From Bacteroidales bacterium (GTDB taxonomy: Bacteria > Bacteroidota > Bacteroidia > Bacteroidales > P3): DNA of 6,412 bases. Positions 1 through 6,394 of the stretch are shown in pieces. Numbering within the stretch: position 1 is the first letter of the stretch; each line of letters starts with the position of its first letter. The notes under the pieces were generated by a model. The model was not told the origin of the DNA. It did no database searches and saw only the letters and a list, made by a program, of their open reading frames with translations. The DNA lies in NCBI GenBank assembly GCA_900769785.1, contig CAAGHV010000217.1, positions 1 through 6,412 on the forward strand. The letters are read 5' to 3'. A program made the position numbers and the translations under genes.

Positions 1-2157
1 AAATTTCTTGCATTGGCATTGAGTATGCTTATGCTTGTACCAAGCTCGGTTAAGGCCGACGAAGGTATGTGGTTATTATCGTTGATAGGTAAAAACTACG
101 ACGATATGAAACAAAAAGGTTTCAAACTTACAGCCGACGATATTTATAATATCAACCAAAGCTGTATCAAAGACGCAATAGTAGGTTTGGGTAATGCCGG
201 TTCGCCTTTCTGGCATTTCTGTACTGCCGAAATTGTGTCGGACAAAGGATTGCTTACCACTAACCACCACTGCGGTTATGGCCAGATTCAAGAACACTCT
301 ACTGTGGAACACGACTATCTTCGCGATGGTTTTTGGGCTTATACTATGGAAGAAGAACTTCCCAATCCCGGCCTTACTGCATCCATTCTTGTACGTGTAG
401 AAGATGTAACTGCCGAAGTACTTGCCGTCCTTAACGACGATATGACAGAGGCTGAACGCAACAAAGCTATTGCCGAGGTATCGAAGAAAATATCCGACAA
501 GGCTAAAGAAGGTACCAATTACGAAGCCACTGTAAAGAACATGTTCAACGGAAACCAATTCTTCTTGTTTGTACACAATATTTACAAAGACGTGCGTTTG
601 GTAGGCGCTCCTCCTTCATCGATGGGTAAGTTCGGTGGCGATACCGACAACTGGATGTGGCCACGCCATACTGCCGACTTCTCGATGTTCCGTATCTACA
701 CTGCTCCCGATGGCTCACCGGCCGAATACTCGAAGGACAATGTGCCTTTGAAACCTAAACATCACCTACCTATCAACATCAAAGGTGTGGAAGAAAACGA
801 CTTTGCTATGATTATGGGTTTCCCCGGTACTACCAACCGTTTCGTTACATCATACGGACTTGAAGAAGTAATGGACATCACCAACAAGCTACGCTACGAA
901 ATACGTACCCAAAAAATTAACGTATGGAAGGCTGCTATGAACGCCGACCAAGCCGTAAAGATTAAATACGCTTCCAAATATGCTAGCTGCTCAAACTATT
1001 GGAAATACTCCAACGAACAAAACAAGGCTCTTAAGGCTTTGAATACCATTGGTGTGAAGCAAGATATAGAACGCCGCTACAACGAATGGGCTAAAGGTAA
1101 AGATGCTAAATATCAAAACGTACTATTGGAAATAGAAAAGATGGTGAAAGCCCGCAAGCCTTACATGGCTGCTCGCACCTACTTGGCCGAAGGCTTGTTG
1201 AGCGGTCCCGAGTTGCCTATGCAAGCTTTCGGTATATACAATATGCTGTTGCAAGCCGAAGAACAAACTTCGCTTCAAGACAAACAAGCTATAATGGACG
1301 AAATAATGAAAGAAGTGAAAACCTTCTACAAAGATTACGACCAAAACCTTGAAGAAAAGACTATTGCCACAATGTTTGAATACGTTTTCAAAAACATTGA
1401 ACCGGAATATTGCCCCGAATTTCTTGCCGAAATAAACAAGAAATATAAAGGCAACTTTGCCAAATATGCTGCCGACGCTATGAAAAAGTCGGTATTCGCC
1501 AACGAAGAAACTCTTATGAAGTTCTTGGCAAAACCAAACTTGAAAAAGCTTGCCAAGGACCCAATGGTAGTAGCAGGTTTGGGTGCTTATATGGACTATA
1601 TGGCTGTATCAAAGAAAATTAAAAATGCAGCTCCCGATATGAACAGAATGCAACGCCTGTTTGTTTACGGCCTGTTGGATATGAACGGCAATAAACCTAT
1701 CGCTCCCGATGCAAACAGCACTATACGTTGTACTTACGGCAACTGCTTGAGTTACGAACCTCGCGACGGCGTATATTACAGCTACTACACAACCCTCGAC
1801 GGTGTGATGGAAAAAGAAGACCCGATGAACCCCGAATTTATAGTTCCCGCCAAATTGAAAGAACTTTGGGCTGCTAAGGATTACGGTCGCTATGCCAACA
1901 AGAAGGGTGAATTGCCAACCTGCTTCATTACCAACAACGACATTACCGGCGGCAACAGCGGTAGCCCCGTTATGAACGCCGAAGGTCATTTGATAGGCTT
2001 GGCTTTCGATGGTAACAGCGAAGCTATGAGCGGCGACATCGATTTTGAAGAAAATATGCAACGTTGCATTAACCTTGACGTTCGTTATATGCTTTTCATA
2101 ATCGACAAGTTTGCAGGTGCAAAAAATCTTATCAACGAAATGACTATCGTGGAATAA
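1..2157 (+). CDS. dpp7: S46 family dipeptidyl-peptidase, DPP7 type (5' end cut)
   Basis: Exported serine peptidase that removes dipeptides from the N-terminus of oligopeptides, feeding peptide uptake in asaccharolytic or proteolytic Bacteroidota. The frame is open from base 1, and its first residues (KFLALALSMLMLVPSSVKA, then DEGMW) are a signal peptide already in progress, so the true start lies a few codons outside; the in-frame TTG at 13 is not a credible start. Counting from base 1, the chymotrypsin-like triad is visible: His90 in TNHHC, Asp226 in HTADF and Ser653 in GGNSGSP. The His-Asp spacing of 136 equals that of P. gingivalis DPP7 (His89, Asp225). Eighteen residues after the serine is Gly671 (LAFDGN). 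In the family, Gly here goes with DPP7 (hydrophobic P1) and Arg (NFDR) with DPP11 (Asp/Glu P1), so a DPP7 is inferred. Length 718 residues is near the usual ~710-720. A helical insert lies at about residues 300-550. C-ending codons are frequent, unlike the genes downstream. Confidence 0.95.
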   Translation, partial: KFLALALSMLMLVPSSVKADEGMWLLSLIGKNYDDMKQKGFKLTADDIYNINQSCIKDAIVGLGNAGSPFWHFCTAEIVSDKGLLTTNHHCGYGQIQEHSTVEHDYLRDGFWAYTMEEELPNPGLTASILVRVEDVTAEVLAVLNDDMTEAERNKAIAEVSKKISDKAKEGTNYEATVKNMFNGNQFFLFVHNIYKDVRLVGAPPSSMGKFGGDTDNWMWPRHTADFSMFRIYTAPDGSPAEYSKDNVPLKPKHHLPINIKGVEENDFAMIMGFPGTTNRFVTSYGLEEVMDITNKLRYEIRTQKINVWKAAMNADQAVKIKYASKYASCSNYWKYSNEQNKALKALNTIGVKQDIERRYNEWAKGKDAKYQNVLLEIEKMVKARKPYMAARTYLAEGLLSGPELPMQAFGIYNMLLQAEEQTSLQDKQAIMDEIMKEVKTFYKDYDQNLEEKTIATMFEYVFKNIEPEYCPEFLAEINKKYKGNFAKYAADAMKKSVFANEETLMKFLAKPNLKKLAKDPMVVAGLGAYMDYMAVSKKIKNAAPDMNRMQRLFVYGLLDMNGNKPIAPDANSTIRCTYGNCLSYEPRDGVYYSYYTTLDGVMEKEDPMNPEFIVPAKLKELWAAKDYGRYANKKGELPTCFITNNDITGGNSGSPVMNAEGHLIGLAFDGNSEAMSGDIDFEENMQRCINLDVRYMLFIIDKFAGAKNLINEMTIVE

Positions 2158-2185
2158 AGCAACACTTGTTTGCTAAATATACAAG

Positions 2186-2220
2186 ATAGAGATGTAAGAA
2201 ATTGCATCTCTATTTTTTTT
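2186..2220 (+). terminator. Rho-independent terminator of the peptidase gene
   Basis: A 9-bp perfect stem (ATAGAGATG at 2186-2194 with CATCTCTAT at 2205-2213) around a 10-nt loop runs directly into eight T residues at 2213-2220. It starts 28 nt after the peptidase stop codon and separates that gene from the ribosomal-protein operon. Confidence 0.85.
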
Positions 2221-2548
2221 GTACATCATATCGGAGGTTATATTCGGGAATTTATTCGCGGTAGGGGGAATTATATTTGTTTGTTGCTAATATCGAATTG
2301 TCTGTTAAAATATATGTTATGAGAGACTACTTGTTTTAGGCTTTAGAAATGATTTATTTGCTATGAATCAATTTGTTATATTGATTGATGCCAAAACTGC
2401 ACAAATTGGTACTAAAAATACGAAAAACTGATAAAATAAAGTTCAAAAATACCAAGAAAACTAGGGATAAACTTTTGTTGATATTTTTCTTTAATGGTTT
2501 TATATACAATATATTATATTTGGTGATAGAAAAAATATTCTAAAAAGC
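2221..2548. other. Intergenic stretch without a supported gene
   Basis: About 330 bases of very A/T-rich sequence with no plausible coding frame on either strand and no RNA gene that I recognise. Two perfect matches to the Bacteroidota -7 consensus TAnnTTTG occur on the plus strand (TATATTTG at 2272-2279 and at 2515-2522), but neither has a TTTG about 20 nt upstream, and such matches are expected by chance in A/T-rich DNA. A 7-bp inverted repeat (AATCAAT 2366-2372, ATTGATT 2380-2386) is all A/T but for one pair. No remnant of rpmB (L28), which often precedes rpmG in this phylum, can be read here. Confidence 0.6.
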
Positions 2549-2580
2549 CTTGTGTATTTGAAATAATAGTTGTATCTTTG
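2549..2580 (+). promoter_or_regulatory. Bacteroidota-type promoter of rpmG operon
   Basis: The -7 element TATCTTTG (2573-2580) matches TAnnTTTG exactly, and CTTG at 2549-2552 serves as the -33 element with a 20-nt gap, the usual spacing. Transcription would begin near 2586-2588, leaving a short leader of about 15 nt before the rpmG ATG. The start site is inferred. Confidence 0.7.
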
Positions 2581-2601
2581 CAAAATAAAATAGGAATAGA
2601 A

Positions 2602-2790
2602 ATGGCAAAGAAAACTAAGGATGCAAGAGTGCAAGTGATATTAGAATGCACTGAACAAAAAGCAAGTGGAATGCCCGGTATGTCGAGATATGTAACAACA
2701 AAAAACAAAAAGAATACTCCGGGACGTATGGAGTTGAAGAAATATAACCCCATATTGAAAAAGGTAACAGTACATAAAGAAATAAAATAG
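2602..2790 (+). CDS. rpmG: 50S ribosomal protein bL33
   Basis: Small basic protein of the large ribosomal subunit, sitting near the E site. The 62-residue product starts MAKKTKDARVQVILEC and ends KKYNPILKKVTVHKEIK; the ILECT, SRY-TTKN and LKKYNP blocks are the L33 signature, and the length matches Bacteroidales L33. Only one cysteine (Cys16) is present, so this is the zinc-free (C-minus) form. The ATG at 2602 is chosen over an upstream in-frame TTG at 2578 because the TTG falls inside the promoter -7 element and L33 proteins begin at this MAKK. The leader is A-rich with no clear Shine-Dalgarno, as is common in the phylum. It is the first gene of a two-gene operon, with 9 nt to the next start. 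Unusually, rpmB is not directly upstream. Confidence 0.97.
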   Translation: MAKKTKDARVQVILECTEQKASGMPGMSRYVTTKNKKNTPGRMELKKYNPILKKVTVHKEIK

Positions 2791-2799
2791 TAAAGAGAT

Positions 2800-2955
2800 A
2801 TGGCAAAGAAAGCAGTTGCAACATTAAGAATAGGTGAAGAGAAAAAGTACGCAAAGGTTATTAAGACTGAGCGTTCTCCAAAAACAGGAGCTTATGTATT
2901 CAAAGAGATAATTGTTCCTGATGATATGGTAAAGGATACTCTAACTAAAAAATAA
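2800..2955 (+). CDS. DUF4295 family small protein, probable ribosomal protein bL38
   Basis: A 51-residue basic protein, starting MAKKAVATLRIGEEKKYAKV and ending KDTLTKK. It is recognised as the Bacteroidota-restricted DUF4295 family, which sits between rpmG and ftsY in many members of the phylum. From memory, cryo-EM of the Flavobacterium johnsoniae ribosome revealed a new large-subunit protein named bL38; I believe that protein is this family, but the identification is recollection and not shown by the sequence. Support for a real gene: ATG start 9 nt after the rpmG stop, high lysine content, the KTGAYVFKE and VPDDMVKD blocks typical of the family, and a strong terminator 23 nt after its stop. 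It has no cysteine, no signal peptide and no membrane segment, as expected of a ribosome-bound protein. It should be co-transcribed with rpmG. Confidence 0.9.
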   Translation: MAKKAVATLRIGEEKKYAKVIKTERSPKTGAYVFKEIIVPDDMVKDTLTKK

Positions 2956-2978
2956 TTTTTTTCATACGCTTTTGTTTT

Positions 2979-3007
2979 TACCCCCAATCCCTTGGGGGTA
3001 TTTTTTT
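2979..3007 (+). terminator. Rho-independent terminator of rpmG operon
   Basis: A 9-bp perfect stem (TACCCCCAA at 2979-2987 with TTGGGGGTA at 2992-3000) closed by a 4-nt TCCC loop and followed by seven T residues (3001-3007). The five G:C pairs make it a strong stop, so rpmG-DUF4295 and ftsY-rimO are probably separate transcripts. Confidence 0.9.
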
Positions 3008-3102
3008 GCGCGTAAATTCTCAAATTTTCGACAAATGGATGATATTGTATATTGGTATGCTAAGTTTTGATTGTTTTGTTGGATAGTTACTTGAGAAATA
3101 AA

Positions 3103-3134
3103 TTTGTATATATCGGAAAAAATGTGTAATTTCG
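3103..3134 (+). promoter_or_regulatory. Bacteroidota-type promoter of ftsY-rimO
   Basis: TTTG at 3103-3106 is a perfect -33 element, followed after exactly 20 nt by TAATTTCG at 3127-3134, which differs from the -7 consensus TAnnTTTG at one position. The gap equals that of the rpmG promoter. A transcript start near 3140 would give a leader of about 20 nt before the ftsY ATG. Confidence 0.65.
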
Positions 3135-3160
3135 CATCGTAATTAAAAACACTGATTATT

Positions 3161-4111
3161 ATGGGATTTTTTTCATTCTTTACCAAAGAAAAGAAGGATA
3201 CTCTTGATAAAGGATTATCTAAGACTAAAGAAAATATATTTTCCAAAATATCTAAAACTTTAGTAGGTAAGTCTAAAGTTGATGATGATGTTCTTGATGA
3301 ATTGGAAGAAATACTTATTTCAGCTGATGTTGGGGTTGATACTACGTTGAAGATAATAGCTCGTTTGCAAGAACGTGTGCAACGTGATAAATATATTGGC
3401 ACTAGCGAGTTAAATAATATGCTAAAGGAAGAGATCGCTACACTTTTGTGTGAACATCATTTTGATGAACATGATGATTTTTCATTTCAAACATCTCATA
3501 AGCCATATGTTATAATGGTAGTAGGTGTAAATGGAGTGGGAAAGACAACAACCATCGGTAAATTGGCATATCAATTTAAACAAGCAGGTAAGAGTGTGAT
3601 GTTGGGTGCATCTGATACATTTCGTGCTGCAGCTGTTGATCAACTTACAATATGGTCTGAAAGGGTAGGGGTACCAATAGTGTCGCAAGGTATGAATACA
3701 GATCCTGCTTCGGTAGCTTTCGATACATTGAAGTCGGCTGTAGCAAAGAATATAGATGTGGTATTGATAGACACTGCAGGTCGTTTGCATAACAAGGTTG
3801 GTTTGATGAATGAATTGTCTAAAATAAAAAAGGTAATGCAAAAAGTAATTCCCGATGCTCCGCATGAAGTATTGTTGGTGCTTGATGCTTCTACAGGACA
3901 AAATGCTATAGAACAAGCAAAACAATTTACCGAGGCAACAGATGTTAATGCACTGGCCCTTACTAAACTTGATGGTACTGCAAAAGGAGGTGTGATAATA
4001 GGAATATCAGATCAGTTCAGAGTGCCTGTACGGTATATTGGTTTGGGTGAACAGATGACAGATTTGCAAATATTCAATTCTAAGGCATTTGTAGATAGTT
4101 TGTTTGAATAG
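3161..4111 (+). CDS. ftsY: Signal recognition particle receptor FtsY
   Basis: GTPase that receives SRP-bound translating ribosomes at the inner membrane and hands them to the Sec translocon. The 316-residue product is the short NG form: a phenylalanine-rich amphipathic start (MGFFSFF) for membrane contact, a helical N domain at about residues 15-100, then the G domain. GTPase motifs are intact: P-loop GVNGVGKTT at 122-130, DTFRAAA at 152-158, DTAGR at 204-208, TKLDG at 268-272 and GLGE at 294-297, followed by DLQIF and the C-terminal helix. The acidic A domain seen in E. coli FtsY is absent, as is normal for Bacteroidota. The presence of the MGFF start and the G/DTFRAAA/GLGE set separates it from Ffh, and there is no M domain. 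It is first in a unit with rimO, whose ATG follows 27 nt after the stop. Confidence 0.98.
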   Translation: MGFFSFFTKEKKDTLDKGLSKTKENIFSKISKTLVGKSKVDDDVLDELEEILISADVGVDTTLKIIARLQERVQRDKYIGTSELNNMLKEEIATLLCEHHFDEHDDFSFQTSHKPYVIMVVGVNGVGKTTTIGKLAYQFKQAGKSVMLGASDTFRAAAVDQLTIWSERVGVPIVSQGMNTDPASVAFDTLKSAVAKNIDVVLIDTAGRLHNKVGLMNELSKIKKVMQKVIPDAPHEVLLVLDASTGQNAIEQAKQFTEATDVNALALTKLDGTAKGGVIIGISDQFRVPVRYIGLGEQMTDLQIFNSKAFVDSLFE

Positions 4112-4138
4112 TATTTGCTATAAATATTTCTTTGGTTG

Positions 4139-5437
4139 ATGAAAAATATAAATATAGTTACACTTGGTTGTTCCAAAAATACTGTTGATTCTGAAAATAT
4201 AGCAGGTCATTTGCAAAAAGCAGGATTTGTTGTAAAATTTGATGATGTTAGAAACACTGCCGATGTAGTGATAATAAATACTTGTGGCTTTATTGGCGAT
4301 GCCAAAGAAGAATCTATATCAGTTATATTGGAATATGCTGAACTTAAGAAATCGAAGAGAAATCCTAAGAAAATAGTAGTATGTGGTTGTCTTTCGCAAC
4401 GCTATGCTGAGGAATTACGTACAGAAATACCCGAAGTAGATGCTTTTTATGGTGTAAATGATTGGGATAAGCTGATAAAAGATATACTGGAACAGAAAAC
4501 ATTTGATGAGTCATTTACTACCCAACGTATGCTTAGTACACCACAGCACTATGCATTTCTAAAAATAGCAGAGGGATGTAATCGTAAATGCTCATATTGT
4601 GCGATACCACTTATACGTGGAAAATTTGTATCACGTCCTATAGACGAACTTGTGGAGGAAGCCAAAATTTTGGTGGCAGAAGGTACTAAAGAATTGCTTA
4701 TAATAGCACAAGATACAACCTATTACGGTATGGACTTGTATGGTAAACGTAGGTTGGGAGATTTGTTAGAACGTTTGGCTATAGAATCAGGAGCAAAATG
4801 GATACGTCTGCATTACACATTTCCGTCATCGTTCCCTGATGATGTTGTTGAAGTGATGAAAAAATATGACTGTATTTGCAATTACATCGATATACCTTTG
4901 CAACATATATCTACCGATATTTTGCACTCAATGCAACGAGGTATTGATAGACAAGGTACTATGGACTTAATGGCAAAGTTTAGAGCTCAACTACCTGATG
5001 TGGCAATACGTACTACGCTTATTGTAGGTTATCCAGGAGAGACAGATGAGGATTTTAATCAATTGAAGGATTTTGTACGTGATATGCGTTTCGAACGCTT
5101 GGGAGTATTTCAATATTCTGCCGAGGAAGGAACTCCGTCTTATGCACTTGGTGATACTGTGGACGACGAGGAAAAACAACGTCGTATGGATGAGATAATG
5201 GCACTGCAAGATGCGATTTCTATGGAAATAAATTCTCAAAAGGTTGGTAAGGAATATACTGTGTTGATAGATCGAAAGGAAGGTGATTTTTGGATAGGAC
5301 GTACCGAATATGATTCGCCTGAAATAGATAATGAGGTGCTGATAAGTACCAAAGAAAAATTGAAGGTCGGAAATTTCTATAAAGTGAAGATAATACAAGC
5401 TATGGAGCACGACCTTGAGGCAGTATTGCTTCAATAA
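4139..5437 (+). CDS. rimO: Ribosomal protein uS12 methylthiotransferase RimO
   Basis: Radical-SAM enzyme that adds a methylthio group to the beta-carbon of a conserved aspartate of ribosomal protein uS12 (Asp89 in E. coli), using two 4Fe-4S clusters in the cytoplasm. The 432-residue product has the three-domain layout of the family. The N-terminal UPF0004 domain carries Cys11 (GCSKN), Cys49 (NTCGF) and Cys84 (GCLSQRY) for the auxiliary cluster. The radical-SAM core holds CNRKCSYC (Cys147, Cys151, Cys154). A TRAM domain covers roughly residues 365-432. The GCSKN start, the IPLIRGKFVSRP block and YSAEEGTPSYAL point to RimO over the tRNA enzyme MiaB. The ATG at 4139 is preferred to the TTG one codon before it. 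It lies 27 nt after ftsY with no terminator or clear promoter between, so the two are probably co-transcribed. Tyr, Asn and Asp codons mostly end in T. Confidence 0.97.
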   Translation: MKNINIVTLGCSKNTVDSENIAGHLQKAGFVVKFDDVRNTADVVIINTCGFIGDAKEESISVILEYAELKKSKRNPKKIVVCGCLSQRYAEELRTEIPEVDAFYGVNDWDKLIKDILEQKTFDESFTTQRMLSTPQHYAFLKIAEGCNRKCSYCAIPLIRGKFVSRPIDELVEEAKILVAEGTKELLIIAQDTTYYGMDLYGKRRLGDLLERLAIESGAKWIRLHYTFPSSFPDDVVEVMKKYDCICNYIDIPLQHISTDILHSMQRGIDRQGTMDLMAKFRAQLPDVAIRTTLIVGYPGETDEDFNQLKDFVRDMRFERLGVFQYSAEEGTPSYALGDTVDDEEKQRRMDEIMALQDAISMEINSQKVGKEYTVLIDRKEGDFWIGRTEYDSPEIDNEVLISTKEKLKVGNFYKVKIIQAMEHDLEAVLLQ

Positions 5438-5478
5438 AAAAAACACCGCTGACTACTTATAATCAGCGGTGTTTTTTT
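5437..5478. terminator. Bidirectional terminator between rimO and the lipoprotein gene
   Basis: A perfect inverted repeat of 16 pairs: seven A at 5437-5443 plus CACCGCTGA to 5452, mirrored by TCAGCGGTG at 5463-5471 and seven T at 5472-5478, with a 10-nt loop. The A and T tracts give a T-tailed hairpin on both strands. It begins at the last base of the rimO stop codon and lies about 20 nt past the stop of the convergent lipoprotein gene, so it can end both transcripts. Confidence 0.93.
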
Positions 5479-5498
5479 ATAGTTTTAATAGTTTACTA

Positions 5499-6068
5499 CT
5501 ACAAATTTTTCTCTAATGTTATATAGTTGGGATATTGCATCTTTTGCTGTCCGATATATACCGATGGTTTTACTTTTATGGCAATGCGTGATGATGTAGC
5601 ATCATTTTTGGAAAAACTATTGATGAAGTTTTTTACAGTTTCGATATTTCCCTCCGAGAATAAACTATAAATATCGGTATTTACAGCCAATGGCATAGTG
5701 ATATTGGAGTTGCCGGGAATAGTATATTTTTTATTTACAGCACCCGATACAAAATCTTTGCCATCGATAGCACAAATCCAATCCAACCCGTTGATGGCAG
5801 CTGTTTGTTGCGATGGATTTTGTATGCCAACATTTACATTCAAATCCAGTGGTACTTTCTTACTGGCAATAGCAGTGGTAAGTTTTACTATATCCTGTGC
5901 AGTAAGGTTCTTTAGATTTTTGATCTTTACACCTGCAATTGATACATCTTGTACGCTCTTCAAATTAAATTTACAGTTTTGTAGCGCTGCAGTTTGTTCT
6001 ATTTGTGTCCATATGTCGCACGATACAAATAGAAACGATACTGCTAATAATCCAATAAATTTCTTCAT
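5499..6068 (-). CDS. Small lipoprotein with probable LEA14/WHy-like domain
   Basis: Predicted 189-residue lipoprotein of unknown function. The N-terminus is a lipoprotein signal: MKK, a hydrophobic stretch at residues 4-14, and the lipobox FVSC with Cys17 as the lipidated residue. After Cys17 comes DIWTQIEQ, which lacks the run of acidic residues that exports Bacteroidota lipoproteins to the cell surface, so a periplasm-facing location is inferred. The mature part (about 32-187) looks like an all-beta domain: a first strand block LKSVQDVSIAGVKIKN, a conserved-looking NVGIQNPS (Asn84-Pro85), then LDWICAIDGKDFVSG and YTIPGNSNITMPLAV. This order, strand-NP-strand-small turn-'built for baseline', resembles the LEA type 2 (WHy) fold, but I assign it from pattern and not from a search. 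It stands alone, convergent with rimO, with its own -7 element about 70 nt upstream. There are two further cysteines, at 32 and 99. Confidence 0.85.
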   Translation of the reverse strand: MKKFIGLLAVSFLFVSCDIWTQIEQTAALQNCKFNLKSVQDVSIAGVKIKNLKNLTAQDIVKLTTAIASKKVPLDLNVNVGIQNPSQQTAAINGLDWICAIDGKDFVSGAVNKKYTIPGNSNITMPLAVNTDIYSLFSEGNIETVKNFINSFSKNDATSSRIAIKVKPSVYIGQQKMQYPNYITLEKNL

Positions 6069-6135
6069 AATATGTATTTTTTAATAGTTTGTAAATATGA
6101 TTATTATCTTCATTAATCCTTGTTTGTTGTTTTTG

Positions 6136-6167
6136 CAAAGATACAAAATATTTTTTAGTTTGAAAAC
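6136..6167 (-). promoter_or_regulatory. Candidate promoter of the lipoprotein gene
   Basis: Read on the minus strand, TATCTTTG (complement of 6136-6143) is a perfect TAnnTTTG -7 element and identical to the one before rpmG. About 20 nt upstream lies only GTTTTC (near 6163-6168), a poor -33 match. The transcript would start near 6129, giving an A/T-rich leader of about 60 nt. Confidence 0.55.
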
Positions 6168-6282
6168 TATTTCCTTGTTCTTGGATAGATAAGCAGAGGA
6201 ATGTTAAGTCAAAAGTTTTTCTAATTACTATTTGTTGTATTTTCTTTCTATTGATTGGGCTTTTTATTTTGCCTAATTGTGC

Positions 6283-6315
6283 AAAAAAAAAGCGAAACCC
6301 CGAAAGGTTTCGCTT
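6283..6315 (-). terminator. Rho-independent terminator of the truncated beta-barrel gene
   Basis: On the minus strand a 10-bp perfect stem, AAGCGAAACC and GGTTTCGCTT (6306-6315 with 6290-6299), with a 6-nt loop, runs into a tract of nine T (complement of 6283-6291). It sits 20 nt past the stop codon of the partial gene at the right edge. Confidence 0.88.
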
Positions 6316-6335
6316 AAACAATATGAAAAAGAATT

Positions 6336-6394
6336 TTAGAATCTATATACAAATCCTATTGTAAGGTTGGCTACGCTGAAAAGGTTTTGAGTGT
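6336..6394 (-). CDS. C-terminal fragment, probable outer-membrane beta-barrel protein
   Basis: Only the last 18 codons and the TAA stop are in the window; they read TQNLFSVANLTIGFVYRF. Hydrophobic residues alternate at the end (Leu10, Ile12, Phe14, Tyr16, Phe18) with polar or small ones between, and the last residue is phenylalanine. This is the beta-signal recognised by the BAM assembly machinery, so an outer-membrane barrel is inferred; the family cannot be named. A strong terminator follows 20 nt after the stop, which supports a real gene end. The frame stays open into the adapter bases at the right edge and would add CALPIY, which must not be counted as protein. Confidence 0.7.

Noticed and set aside
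13..15. TTG as the start codon of the peptidase
   Set aside because: The frame is open to base 1 and the preceding residues KFLA continue a signal peptide, so the gene simply begins before the window.
76..576. Long open frame on the minus strand inside the peptidase gene (166 codons)
   Set aside because: It lies wholly antisense to a gene with intact catalytic motifs, and its translation has no recognisable domain. The same holds for the other antisense frames at 1123-1344, 1335-1556 and 1609-2061.
2444..2451. TATTTTTG on the minus strand as a possible -7 element
   Set aside because: There is no gene on the minus strand downstream of it and no -33 partner. Matches to this short A/T-rich motif are common by chance here.
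2514..2854. Minus-strand open frames opposite rpmG and DUF4295
   Set aside because: They are shadows of two clear ribosomal genes and consist of Leu/Phe-rich sequence that arises from the complement of Lys-rich codons.
5698..6084. Plus-strand open frame of 128 codons opposite the lipoprotein gene
   Set aside because: The minus-strand frame has a lipoprotein signal, a promoter element and a terminator. The plus-strand product is a Cys/Phe-rich mirror of it with no supporting signals.
6255..6276. Imperfect inverted repeat TTGGGC ... GCCTAA
   Set aside because: Only six pairs, one of them G:T, with no T tract in a useful place. It lies next to a far stronger terminator and is probably chance.
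5971..6321. Minus-strand open frame of 116 codons overlapping the lipoprotein start
   Set aside because: It runs through a terminator hairpin and a promoter region and ends inside the lipoprotein gene in another frame. There are no family features.
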